Positions 1 to 8,003 of a DNA stretch of 64,000 bases are shown in pieces (positions within the stretch are counted from its first letter, which is position 1; every line of letters starts with the position of its first letter). The translations under genes and the position numbers were made by a program. This DNA is from Thioclava sp. ES.031 (GTDB lineage Bacteria; Pseudomonadota; Alphaproteobacteria; Rhodobacterales; Rhodobacteraceae), in assembly GCF_002563775.1 (NCBI RefSeq), contig NZ_PDJO01000001.1, forward strand, positions 1,622,001 to 1,686,000, written 5' to 3'. The notes beneath the pieces are model-generated. The model worked only from the letters and a program-made list of their open reading frames with translations. It did no database searches and had not been told where the DNA came from.

Positions 1-1
1 C

Positions 2-130
2 CTGACCTGGCGGCTGGGGACAGGGCCGCTGCAATCCGTCGTCGTCGGCGTCGCCACCTCGATCGGTATCTACGTAATTTTCAAGCTGGTGCTGGGCCTC
101 TCGCTCGCCAGCGGCCCCTTCGGTTTCTGA
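2..130 (+). CDS. tctB: Tripartite tricarboxylate transporter small membrane subunit, 3' end
   Basis: Only the last 42 codons are inside the window; the 5' part is cut by the edge. The visible peptide has one hydrophobic helix (VVVGVATSIGIYVIFKLVLG) and ends LASGPFGF, the usual C-terminus of TctB/TTT small membrane subunits. These have four transmembrane helices and partner the large TctA permease and a periplasmic TctC receptor for uptake of carboxylates. The stop lies 6 bases before tctA, so the two are co-transcribed. The assignment leans on the tctA neighbour, because 42 residues alone are weak. Confidence 0.75.
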   Translation: MTWRLGTGPLQSVVVGVATSIGIYVIFKLVLGLSLASGPFGF

Positions 131-136
131 GGTGAT

Positions 137-1678
137 ATGATGGACACCTTAATGTCACTCGCAGACGGTTTTCACACCGCTCTGACCTTCGAGAACCTGC
201 TGCTCGCCCTGCTGGGCACGTTCCTTGGCACCATGATGGGCGCGCTGCCCGGCCTCGGGCCGTCCAATGGCGTCGCGATCCTGATCCCGCTGGCCTTCAC
301 GCTGGGGCTGGGCGCCACGCCGTCGCTGATCCTGCTGACGAGCGTTTATTACGGGGCGATGTATGGCGGGCGGATCAGTTCGATCCTGCTGAACATTCCG
401 GGCGACGAGCCCGCGATGATGACCTGTCTCGACGGCTATCCGATGGCCAAGAAAGGCCTTGCGGGCGAGGCGCTGTCGCTGTCGGGCATCGCGAGCTTCG
501 TGGGCGCCTTCTTTGCGACCTGGGGGCTGATCCTGCTGGCGCCGCAGCTGGTGAAATTCGCGCTGCTGTTCGGACCGGCGGAATATTTCGCCCTCTTCGC
601 ACTGGCCTTTGCCACGCTGGGCGGGGTCTCCTCGACCAATCAGGCGAAATCGGCTTTCGCCGCGATGCTGGGCCTCGGTCTGTCGGTGATCGGGGTGGAC
701 ACCCAGACCGGCGTGCCGCGTCTGACCTTCGGCGAGGTCCACCTCTATGACGGGCTCGATTTCCTCGTCGCCATCGTCGGCCTCTTCGCGCTGTCGGAAG
801 TGTTCATCTTCCTCGAACACCGTCACGGCTCGGCCACCGGCGCGGGCCACAAGGTCTCGGTCGGGCGCATCACGCCGCCGTGGAAGATGGTGAAAGAGAC
901 GACGCCGTCGATGCTGCGTTCCTCCTTCCTCGGCTTCGTCGCGGGCGTGCTGCCGGGGGCAGGGGCGTCGCTGGGCTCTTTCATCTCCTACTCGATGGAG
1001 AAGAAGCTGGTGGACCGCAAGAACACCTTCGGCACGGGCGATCCGCGCGGTGTCGCGGCGCCCGAGGCGGGCAATAACGCCGCGGCAGGCGGTGCGCTTG
1101 TGCCGATGCTGGCGCTTGGCGTGCCGGGCTCGGGCACCACGGCGGTGCTGCTGGCGGTGCTTTTGTCGCTCAACATCACGCCCGGCCCCTTGCTGTTCCA
1201 GAACAACCCCGATGTGGTCTGGGGCCTGATCGCGGCGCTCTTCATCGCCAACTTCATGCTGCTCGCGATGAATATCCCGATGGTGGGCATCTTCACCCGC
1301 GTGCTGATGATCCCGCCGCGCATCCTGATGCCGATCGTCGCGATGGTCTCCTTCGTGGGGATCTATGGCATCTCCGGCTCCAGCTTCGATCTGCTGGTGA
1401 TGATCGGCTTCGGCGTGATGGGCTGGGTGCTGCGCAAGCTCGACGTGCCGCTGGTGCCGATCATCCTCGGCACGCTCCTGGGCAACACGATGGAGAACAA
1501 CCTGCGCCGGGCCGTGACGATCTCGAACGGCGATTACTGGACGCTGGTCGGCAGCCCGCTTGCGATCGGGCTGTGGGCGGTGGCGATCATCGGCTTCATT
1601 CTGCCGCTGTTCCTGAGCCGCTTCGTGAAGGCGCGGATGCATGAGCGCCGCGATGACGAGGGGGCGATCTCGGACTGA
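137..1678 (+). CDS. tctA: Tripartite tricarboxylate transporter large permease TctA
   Basis: 513-residue polytopic inner-membrane protein of the TctA family, the transport subunit of a three-component secondary carrier for di/tricarboxylates or related organic acids. The family signature GALPGLGPSNG is at residues 35-45. A second, inverted copy of the motif (GVLPGAGASLGSF) lies near residue 270, as expected from internal duplication. Full length is about 500 residues, so the gene is complete. The ATG at 137 follows a GAGGTGA ribosome site. A second in-frame ATG comes directly after it, so the start could be 3 bases later. The substrate cannot be read from sequence. The facing thiolase/CoA-ligase operon suggests a carboxylate catabolised through CoA thioesters, but that is inference. 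Confidence 0.93.
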   Translation: MMDTLMSLADGFHTALTFENLLLALLGTFLGTMMGALPGLGPSNGVAILIPLAFTLGLGATPSLILLTSVYYGAMYGGRISSILLNIPGDEPAMMTCLDGYPMAKKGLAGEALSLSGIASFVGAFFATWGLILLAPQLVKFALLFGPAEYFALFALAFATLGGVSSTNQAKSAFAAMLGLGLSVIGVDTQTGVPRLTFGEVHLYDGLDFLVAIVGLFALSEVFIFLEHRHGSATGAGHKVSVGRITPPWKMVKETTPSMLRSSFLGFVAGVLPGAGASLGSFISYSMEKKLVDRKNTFGTGDPRGVAAPEAGNNAAAGGALVPMLALGVPGSGTTAVLLAVLLSLNITPGPLLFQNNPDVVWGLIAALFIANFMLLAMNIPMVGIFTRVLMIPPRILMPIVAMVSFVGIYGISGSSFDLLVMIGFGVMGWVLRKLDVPLVPIILGTLLGNTMENNLRRAVTISNGDYWTLVGSPLAIGLWAVAIIGFILPLFLSRFVKARMHERRDDEGAISD

Positions 1679-1693
1679 GACCGCACCCCCAAA

Positions 1694-1726
1694 CGCAGGC
1701 CCCGCTCCTCCCAAGCGGGGCCTGCG
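1694..1726. terminator. Long GC-rich stem-loop after tctA
   Basis: A perfect 13-bp inverted repeat (arms 1694-1706 and 1714-1726, 7-nt loop) between the converging tctA and SDR genes. No T run follows, so by itself it is more an mRNA-stabilising or bidirectional pause structure than a classical terminator. Confidence 0.5.
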
Positions 1727-1739
1727 CCGGATCGAAGGC

Positions 1740-1771
1740 AGGGGCGGCGGTGGTCAATCCGCCGCCCCTTT
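1740..1771 (+). terminator. Rho-independent terminator for tctA
   Basis: Perfect 11-bp GC stem (1740-1750 pairing with 1759-1769, 8-nt loop) followed by TTTCTC. It ends 15 bases before the stop codon of the opposing SDR gene and separates the two converging operons. Confidence 0.65.
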
Positions 1772-1785
1772 CTCACCTCCGAGCC

Positions 1786-2589
1786 TTATTGCGTGGTCCA
1801 GCCGCCATCGACGGGGATCGAGGTGCCGGTCACGTTGTGCGCGATCGGCGCACAGAGCCACAGCGCGAGCGCCCCGATCTCGGAGGGATCGGACATGCGC
1901 CGGGTGGGCTGCTTTTCCGCCAGAAGATCCGCGATCCCCGCCGCCCGGTCGCCACCATGCGCCGCTGCGCGTTCCGCGATCTGGGGGCCGAGAATGTCGG
2001 TCTCGGTCCAGCCCGGACAGATGCAGTTCACCGTCACGCCGCCCGCCTCGCGCGTGCCCGCCTGCGCATATTCCAGTGCGGCGACCCGGCTCATGCCCAC
2101 CAGACCGAATTTCGAGGCGACATAGGGCGCCTTGTTGGCCGAGGCCACGAGCCCATGCACTGAGGCGATGTTCACGACGCGGCCATAACCGCGCTCGGCC
2201 ATGCCCGGCATCGCGCGGCGCATCGTGTGGAACGCGCCCGACAGGTTCACCGCGAGAATGGCGTTCCAGATCTCGGGCGTGGCCTCGGCGAGGCTGACCG
2301 TGCGCTGGATGCCTGCATTGTTCACGAGGATATCCGCGCCGCCCCACGCCTCGACCGCATCCATCATCGCGTCGATCTGTGCCGGATCAGCCATATCGGC
2401 GTCGAAGAACTTCACCTCGGGCGCGCCCGCGGCCTCCAGCACCGCTGTCGCCTCGGCGACCTGCGCCTCATCGGCCAAACCGTGCAATGCAATGCGCGCG
2501 CCCGCCTCGGCCAGCGATTTCGCGATCGCAAGCCCGATGCCTTGCACCGAACCCGTTACCAGAGCCGTCTTTCCATCCAGTCGCGACAT
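1786..2589 (-). CDS. SDR, 3-hydroxybutyrate dehydrogenase-like
   Basis: 267-residue classical short-chain dehydrogenase, probably NAD(H)-dependent and acting on a 3-hydroxyacyl substrate. Visible motifs are the nucleotide-binding GSVQGIG at residues 13-19, NNAG, the catalytic Ser in NIASVHG and YVASK carrying the catalytic Tyr and Lys. The C-terminus VDGGWTTQ is typical of D-3-hydroxybutyrate dehydrogenases, which this resembles most. The ATG shares one base with the TAA of the upstream CoA ligase (TAATG). This implies translational coupling and places the gene last in a thiolase / ligase / dehydrogenase operon. The true substrate may be a beta-oxidation-type intermediate rather than 3-hydroxybutyrate. 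Confidence 0.85.
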   Translation of the reverse strand: MSRLDGKTALVTGSVQGIGLAIAKSLAEAGARIALHGLADEAQVAEATAVLEAAGAPEVKFFDADMADPAQIDAMMDAVEAWGGADILVNNAGIQRTVSLAEATPEIWNAILAVNLSGAFHTMRRAMPGMAERGYGRVVNIASVHGLVASANKAPYVASKFGLVGMSRVAALEYAQAGTREAGGVTVNCICPGWTETDILGPQIAERAAAHGGDRAAGIADLLAEKQPTRRMSDPSEIGALALWLCAPIAHNVTGTSIPVDGGWTTQ

Positions 2590-4091
2590 TAGTCCTCCTC
2601 CGTCACTTTCTTGCGCAGCTCGGTCTTGAGGACCTTGCCGTAATTGTTCTTGGGAAGCTGCGTCACCACGCGATACGCCTTGGGGCGCTTGAACCGCGCG
2701 ATCTGCTCGCAGCAATGTTGATCGAGGGCGGCGGGGTCGATCTCGGTCTCCGGCGCGGGCGTGACGAAGGCCACGACGCTCTCGCCCCATTCCGGATCGG
2801 GCTTTCCGACCACCGCGACCTCGTGGACCGAAGGGTGCAAGAGCAGCGCCTCCTCGACCTCGCGGGGGTAGATATTCGTGCCGCCCGAGATGATCACGTC
2901 CTTCGAGCGGTCCTGCAGCGTGACGAAGCCGTCCGCATCCATCGTGCCCAGATCGCCGGTCCAGAGCCAGCCGTCGCGGAGCGCCTTCGCGCTTGCCTCG
3001 GGGTTCTGCCAATAGCCGCCCATGACGGCTGCCCCGCGCACCAGAATCTCGCCGGTCTCGCCCGCGGGCAGGGCGCGGCCCTCGCTGTCGGCGATGCGCA
3101 CCGCGACCGGGCTCTGCGCCTGACCGACCGAGGCCAGACGCTCACGCCAGCGTGGATGGCTGCGGTCGGCGACCAGCTCGCGCGACAGGGCGGTGATCGT
3201 CATCGGGCTCTCGCCCTGGCCGTAAATCTGGACGAAGCGCGGCCCCATCACTTCGACCGCGTCGATGATATCGGCGACATACATCGGCCCGCCGCCATAG
3301 ACGATCGTCTTGATGCCCTCGCCGGTCTGGCCCGTGGCGCGGGCGCGGTCCACCAGACGGCGGATCATCGTGGGGGCGGCGAACATCGAGACATGTTGCA
3401 GCTTCGGCGCGAGATCGAGGATTTCGTCCGCCTCGAACCCGCCCGAGTGCGGCACCACATGGCGCGCCCCGCGCATCACATGGACGAAATTGTAAAGCCC
3501 CGCGCCATGCGACATCGGCGCGGCGTAGAGGATCGCGTCCTGCGGTTCCACGCTGTCGACATCCGAGAAATAGCCCAGACACATCGCCTGCACATTGGCC
3601 GAGGTGATGCACACGCCCTTGGGCCGCCCGGTCGTGCCGGAGGTGTAGAACAGCCAGACCGTCTCGGTCTCAATGATCTCGACCGGGGCGGGCATCGGAT
3701 CATGGCGCAGAAGATCGGCATAGGCCGGGCCTTTCAGGTCCACGGTCTCGACGCCCAGATCGATCCCCGGGTCGCCGGTGAAGGCCAGCTTCGCCTCGGA
3801 AGCCTCAACGATCCATGCGGCCTCGCGCGGGTGCAGCTTGCCGTTGATCGGCACCGCCACCGCGCCTGCGAACCAGATACCATAGATCGCCTCTAGATAT
3901 TCGGGGCAGTTCTTGGCGAACAGCGCCACGCGGTCGCCCGGAGCGATCCCTTTCGTGACCAGCGCCGCCCCGATCCGGGCGGCGCGGTCGGCGAATTGCG
4001 CATAGGTCGCACGCAGCTCTTCGCCCTGCAGTAGCGCAGGGGCGTCCGGCGTGCGGACCGAGCTGCGGATCAGCCACTCCGCCGGGTTCAT
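2589..4091 (-). CDS. AMP-dependent acyl-CoA synthetase
   Basis: 500-residue adenylate-forming CoA ligase that activates a carboxylic acid with ATP and CoA. The P-loop-like core YTSGTTGRPKG is at residues 149-159. Further C-terminal are YGQGESP, the TGDLG hinge and the catalytic-Lys region NNYGKVLKTELRKK. Length is normal for the medium/long-chain or aromatic acid ligase group. It overlaps the thiolase gene upstream by 4 bases (ATGA) and the SDR gene downstream by 1 base, so the three form one transcript. Substrate class cannot be decided from the sequence. Its partners suggest the acid is degraded by a short beta-oxidation-like route. Confidence 0.88.
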   Translation of the reverse strand: MNPAEWLIRSSVRTPDAPALLQGEELRATYAQFADRAARIGAALVTKGIAPGDRVALFAKNCPEYLEAIYGIWFAGAVAVPINGKLHPREAAWIVEASEAKLAFTGDPGIDLGVETVDLKGPAYADLLRHDPMPAPVEIIETETVWLFYTSGTTGRPKGVCITSANVQAMCLGYFSDVDSVEPQDAILYAAPMSHGAGLYNFVHVMRGARHVVPHSGGFEADEILDLAPKLQHVSMFAAPTMIRRLVDRARATGQTGEGIKTIVYGGGPMYVADIIDAVEVMGPRFVQIYGQGESPMTITALSRELVADRSHPRWRERLASVGQAQSPVAVRIADSEGRALPAGETGEILVRGAAVMGGYWQNPEASAKALRDGWLWTGDLGTMDADGFVTLQDRSKDVIISGGTNIYPREVEEALLLHPSVHEVAVVGKPDPEWGESVVAFVTPAPETEIDPAALDQHCCEQIARFKRPKAYRVVTQLPKNNYGKVLKTELRKKVTEED

Positions 4092-5254
4092 GCCGCGCGC
4101 TCCGCTTCGAGGATGGAGCAGTAATTCGCGACGCCCGAGCCGCCCATGTTGAAGACGCAGCCCAGTTCCGCGCCGGGCAGTTGCATCTCGCCCGCCTGAC
4201 CGGTGAGCTGCATCGCGGCCAGCACATGCATCGACACGCCGGTCGCGCCCACGGGATGGCCCTTGGCCTTCAACCCGCCCGAGACATTCACCGGCAGACG
4301 CCCGTCGCGCAGCACCAGACCGTCGTCGATGGCCCGCGCGCCCGCGCCTTGCGGCGCAAGCCCCATCGCCTCGTAGACGAGCAGTTCCGCGATGGTGAAA
4401 CAGTCATGGACCTCGGCGAAGGAGAGATCGTCGACCCCCACGCCCGCCGAAGCATAGGCGCGGCGGAAGGCCTCTGCCGGGCCTTCGAAGGCCAGCAGAT
4501 CGCGGCGCGACATCGGCAGGTAGTCACTGACCTGCTCGGCGGCGCGGAACGCGATGGAATTGGCGAAATCGCCCGCGCGGTCATCGGCGACCATGACCAG
4601 CGCCGCCGCCCCGTCGGAAATCAGCGAGCAATCGGTCATCCGCAGGGGCGGGGCGATCATCGGGTTCTTGTCGCTGACCGTGTTACAGAATTCGAACCCC
4701 ACATCCTTGCGCATCTGCGCCAGCGGATTGGCCAGCGCATTGTGGTGGTTTTTCGCGGCGATCCGGGCCAGCGCGGCCGAGCGGTCGCCATGCGCCTGAT
4801 AATAGGCCTGCGCAAACCGTGCGAAAATCTGCGGGAAGGAAACGCCCGCTTCCTCCATCTGGTAAGACGCCCCGGCCAGCGCCTCGGTGACGCCGGCGGT
4901 GTCCTTCGCGGTCATCTTCTCGGCCCCGATCACCAGCGCGGCCTTCACCCGGCTCGAGCGGATCGCATCGCGCGCGGCATAGATCGCAGCCGAGCCCGAC
5001 GCGCAGGCATTCTCCACGCGGGTCGCAGGCGTGAAGCGCATCCTGTCGTCGATCCCCAGCGCCAGCGAGCTTGCGAACCCGTCCGGCACCAGCCCGGCGT
5101 TGAAATGGCCCAGCCAGATGCCGTCGATCTCTGCCGGGTCGATCCCTGCGTGCTCCAGCGCGCCGCCGCCCGCTTCGAGAACCAGGTCCTCGAGCGTGCG
5201 CCCCTCCAGCTTGCCGAATTTCGTATGGCCCCAGCCGACGATCTTCGCGTCCAT
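4088..5254 (-). CDS. Thiolase family protein (SCP2/acetyl-CoA acetyltransferase type)
   Basis: 388-residue thiolase-fold protein. The nucleophilic Cys84 sits in VENACASGSAA. The C-terminal half has the His of GHPVGATG and a second Cys in ELGCVFNMGGSG, the pattern of SCP-x-like thiolases rather than PhaA. It would cleave a 3-ketoacyl-CoA, or condense acyl-CoAs. It is the first gene of the operon and is divergent from the PAS-LuxR gene across 94 bases. The ATG at 5254 is preceded by GGGAGGAG, an excellent ribosome site. Confidence 0.87.
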   Translation of the reverse strand: MDAKIVGWGHTKFGKLEGRTLEDLVLEAGGGALEHAGIDPAEIDGIWLGHFNAGLVPDGFASSLALGIDDRMRFTPATRVENACASGSAAIYAARDAIRSSRVKAALVIGAEKMTAKDTAGVTEALAGASYQMEEAGVSFPQIFARFAQAYYQAHGDRSAALARIAAKNHHNALANPLAQMRKDVGFEFCNTVSDKNPMIAPPLRMTDCSLISDGAAALVMVADDRAGDFANSIAFRAAEQVSDYLPMSRRDLLAFEGPAEAFRRAYASAGVGVDDLSFAEVHDCFTIAELLVYEAMGLAPQGAGARAIDDGLVLRDGRLPVNVSGGLKAKGHPVGATGVSMHVLAAMQLTGQAGEMQLPGAELGCVFNMGGSGVANYCSILEAERAA

Positions 5255-5320
5255 GCGGGTCTCCTCCCAATGATCCTCCGTTGCGGGGGAGACTAGCGCA
5301 GGGGCGGCGCGACCTCTATT

Positions 5321-5332
5321 CGTAGAACTACG
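5321..5332. promoter_or_regulatory. CGTAG-AA-CTACG palindrome between thiolase operon and LuxR gene
   Basis: Perfect 5-bp arms around a 2-base spacer, 16 bases before the PAS-LuxR start and 66 bases before the thiolase start. LuxR/NarL-type HTH dimers bind short dyads of this size. The position fits an operator through which the adjacent regulator controls itself and the catabolic operon. Binding is inferred. Confidence 0.5.
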
Positions 5333-5348
5333 CTATCGGGAGGAGAGG

Positions 5349-5915
5349 ATGGAGCAGGACCTGCTGGACAGCGATGAGATGGCGCTGCTGGCGTTCGAGC
5401 ATGCGCCGGTCGGGCTGGCGGTCACCCGCGACCGGGTGATCGAGCGGTGCAACGCGCGGTTTTGCGAGAGTTTCGGCTATCGCGAAGACGAGTTGCCGCA
5501 GCGCTCGCTCGCGGTGCTCTACCCGTCGCAGGAGGAATTCCTTCGCATCGGCGAGATCGGCTTGCGGCGGATGCGCGAGACCGGGCGCTATGCCGATGAG
5601 CGGATCATGCAGCGTCGCGACGGGTCTTTGTTCTGGTGCCGGGTGCGGGGTCAGTCGCTGACGCCCGACGACCCCTTCGCCCGCGCTGTCTGGAGCTTTG
5701 CTGATCTGTCGGAATTACGGCCCGTCGTCGATCTGACCGCACGCGAGCGGCAGGTGGCAGCCCTTCTGGCCGAGGGGCAGACCAACAAGGAGATCGCGCG
5801 GGTGCTGGAACTGTCGCCGCGCACGGCAGAGGCGCATCGCGCGCGACTGCAGGCCAAGCTTGGCGCGCGCAACACCGCCGAACTGGTGGCGCGGCTGACG
5901 GGGCTGCCGCTCTAG
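5349..5915 (+). CDS. PAS-LuxR transcriptional regulator
   Basis: 188-residue regulator with an N-terminal PAS domain (about residues 10-120: FEHAPVGLAVTRDRVIERCN, FGYREDEL, RRDGSLFWCRVRG) joined directly to a LuxR/NarL helix-turn-helix (about 128-188: LTARERQVAALLAEGQTNKE, then RTAEAHRARLQAKLG). There is no receiver domain, so it is a one-component sensor. The PAS probably binds a small ligand or cofactor related to the substrate of the divergent operon. The start ATG follows GGGAGGAGAGG. Family architecture is clear; ligand and targets are inferred from position. Confidence 0.85.
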   Translation: MEQDLLDSDEMALLAFEHAPVGLAVTRDRVIERCNARFCESFGYREDELPQRSLAVLYPSQEEFLRIGEIGLRRMRETGRYADERIMQRRDGSLFWCRVRGQSLTPDDPFARAVWSFADLSELRPVVDLTARERQVAALLAEGQTNKEIARVLELSPRTAEAHRARLQAKLGARNTAELVARLTGLPL

Positions 5916-5932
5916 ACGTGTCCCCAAAGGAA

Positions 5933-5956
5933 AAAGGGGCGCCGATGCGCCCCTTT
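5933..5956. terminator. Bidirectional terminator
   Basis: Perfect 10-bp stem (5933-5942 and 5947-5956, loop CGAT) whose arms begin AAA and end TTT, so it can terminate both the LuxR transcript and the opposing Cache-HAMP transcript. Confidence 0.75.
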
Positions 5957-5983
5957 ATGTCTCGTTTCCAGATCCGGCCCAAA

Positions 5984-7105
5984 TCAGGAATGCGGTTCAG
6001 GTGTCTGGCGGGGTGGCCGCTCGCTACGCTGCGGGGTGAGCTTGCTCTGGATGATCGCGAGCGCGCTCGATAGCGAGGCGGCTTCCTGAGAGCTCGTCGC
6101 TTCTTCGGGGAAGACGTAGTTGCCGTTCGCGATGCTCTTGGCATCCTCCGCCAGCCGCTCGACCGGGCGCAGCAGCAGCTTGAGGAACACGAGCGTCACG
6201 GCGAGTAGGCACAGCGCCGCAGCTGCGACCGTCGCCAGCGTCACCTGCGTCAAAACCGGCAGATCATTCGAGATGTTGTCGCGGCGCAGAACCGCGAAGA
6301 CGCGCCAGCCGAAGTTGGGCAGTTTGTTCCAGACGAAATCCGGCGCAAAGGCATAGGTTCCGCCGTCCTTGCCGTCGACAAGGTGGAAGACGCCGGAGGA
6401 CTTGCTGCGCAGGCTCGCGCTCGACGTCAGGCTCTTGGGCAGGGGCGTGCTCTCGTGACGGGTGTCGATGACGGTGTCGCCGTTGATGTCCTGCACGACC
6501 ACGTCGATGCCGAGCTCCTTGCTCGCCTCGAACAGGAAGCTGCGCACCCATGCGATCCGCACGCGGTAGACCAGCACGCCGATCTTCTGGCCGTTCGCGC
6601 CCTTCACGGGGGTCGAGAGGTTCAGGAAATACTCCATCTTGCCGGTCTGCGCATTCGTGGCCGTCTCGGTGATCGAGTCGACCGACGGCACGCGGATACC
6701 ATCGCGGAACCACCGCTTGGAGCTGACATTCTTGCCGACCTCATAGCCGTTCGAGCCGGAGATGATCGTGCCATCGGGCGCGGCGAAGCCTGCCCAGGCG
6801 ACCTGACCCCCGGTGCGGGCGACGGCGTCCATGAACTTGTTGATGTCGTCTTGCGACGCGGTGCCGATGCTTCGCGCAACGGCATGCATACTGTCCCATT
6901 CGCGCATCAGGGCCGTGTTGAAGCTGAGCGCGATCGCATCCGAGCCTCTGAGGACGAGCTTGTGCTCGATCGCGGTCTGAAATTCATGGGCCTGATCCGA
7001 GACGACCTTGGCGACGAAGACGGCCGTCGCTGCCACGACGAGCACCATCGCCAGAGCGGTGCGTCGGAAAATGCCCCCGAGATTGTGTTGTCGCCGAATG
7101 GTCAT
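5984..7105 (-). CDS. Membrane sensor with periplasmic Cache-like region and HAMP, no output domain
   Basis: 373-residue protein: N-terminal TM helix (about 14-33), a periplasmic region of about 245 residues with dCache/PDC-like features (GFAAPDGTIISGS, WFRDGI, YFLNLSTPVKGANGQKIGVL), a second TM (about 283-305) and a HAMP-like segment (LLLRPVERLAEDAKSIANGN). It then ends in about 40 polar residues. No GGDEF, EAL, kinase or MCP domain follows. Such stubs may be decayed receptors or accessory sensors. It lies beside the glucan synthase locus, whose known relatives respond to c-di-GMP, so a role in signalling to exopolysaccharide synthesis is possible but unproved. Confidence 0.75.
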   Translation of the reverse strand: MTIRRQHNLGGIFRRTALAMVLVVAATAVFVAKVVSDQAHEFQTAIEHKLVLRGSDAIALSFNTALMREWDSMHAVARSIGTASQDDINKFMDAVARTGGQVAWAGFAAPDGTIISGSNGYEVGKNVSSKRWFRDGIRVPSVDSITETATNAQTGKMEYFLNLSTPVKGANGQKIGVLVYRVRIAWVRSFLFEASKELGIDVVVQDINGDTVIDTRHESTPLPKSLTSSASLRSKSSGVFHLVDGKDGGTYAFAPDFVWNKLPNFGWRVFAVLRRDNISNDLPVLTQVTLATVAAAALCLLAVTLVFLKLLLRPVERLAEDAKSIANGNYVFPEEATSSQEAASLSSALAIIQSKLTPQRSERPPRQTPEPHS

Positions 7106-7406
7106 CTTCGCTTCAATCCTACGCTAATTGTAGAAGGGGTCCGATTTAAATCATGGTTACTGAGTAAATACGGCGAGAAAATGGTGGGCGCCCACTTCTT
7201 GGTTAAATTTTGCTGATGCCGGGACGGGGCGCGCTTGCAAAGTCCAGGGCGATGCCGAACACTCGATTTTGAGGCTTCGCGCTGACAGGGACGTCCCGCG
7301 AATTTCGGGGCGTGGCAGCATGAACCGGTTGCGCCGCGGCGCGGAAAAGCAGAACAGAAAATGAAGGCCGCAAAGGTCTAGGATACAGGCTTACAGGAAG
7401 CGCTAA
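7106..7406. promoter_or_regulatory. Divergent intergenic region with AT-rich stretch
   Basis: About 300 bases between the Cache-HAMP gene and the outer-membrane protein gene with no coding potential. The end nearest the sensor is AT-rich against a GC-rich background and holds the palindrome GATTTAAATC (7143-7152), 37 bases upstream of the sensor start. It probably contains both promoters. No known operator was recognised. Confidence 0.4.
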
Positions 7407-7985
7407 ATGCACAAGAATTACGGGGTGAGCGTCGCGATCGCGACCTGTCTGGCACTGTCGCTGGGGGCGGGGTCGCAGGCTTGCGCGGACGGCACTTTTC
7501 TGCAGTTCGACGCGGCGAAGAACACCTCCGACACGGTCTTTTCGATGTCGCGCGGGAAGGTGAGCTTCAGCGCAAATTTCTCTGATTACGAAGGCGGATG
7601 GTCCACCGGCGCAGCCGTGACGCGGGACTTCGCGCTCGAGGGAGTCGGCACGCTGAAACTCGGCCCCAGCATCGGTCGCACCTTGGCGGACGATAGCTGG
7701 CGACTTGGCGCGCGCGTGGGGCTGGAGCGGTATACGCCGACCAGCTTCGGGCATGTCTTCATGCTGGGGCAATACAACACGATCGATCAGGACTGGTTCG
7801 CGCTGTTTCAGGCCGGGAACCGCTCCGGGCTGGGGCTGGAACTCTCCGCGGGCGGGAGCGACACCTATTCCGAGCGCACCATCGCGGTGACCCAGAAAAT
7901 CGACGGCGGGCCGGTCTCGATCCGGGCGGGGTGGCGCGCCTTGGCCAAGGAAGCCTTCGTCGGCCTTTCCATTAACACCTATTAA
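7407..7985 (+). CDS. Small outer-membrane beta-barrel-like protein (BcsS-like)
   Basis: 192 residues with a Sec signal peptide (1-27, cleavage near SQACA/D). The mature chain has alternating polar/hydrophobic strands with many Gly and aromatic residues and ends in Tyr (GLSINTY), the C-terminal aromatic expected of barrels inserted by the Bam complex. Overall form recalls the cellulose-biosynthesis-associated BcsS family of alphaproteobacteria, but similarity is judged only by eye. It ends 18 bases from the opposing glucan synthase gene. It could be the outer-membrane part of glucan export or secretion; that role is inference. Confidence 0.6.
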   Translation: MHKNYGVSVAIATCLALSLGAGSQACADGTFLQFDAAKNTSDTVFSMSRGKVSFSANFSDYEGGWSTGAAVTRDFALEGVGTLKLGPSIGRTLADDSWRLGARVGLERYTPTSFGHVFMLGQYNTIDQDWFALFQAGNRSGLGLELSAGGSDTYSERTIAVTQKIDGGPVSIRAGWRALAKEAFVGLSINTY

Positions 7986-8003
7986 TTCGCGGCGCCCGCA
8001 GGC

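Noticed and set aside
1694..1726. Possible repeat element or attachment site after tctA
   Set aside because: It is a single GC-rich dyad located where a transcript end is expected; no direct repeat or integrase is nearby.
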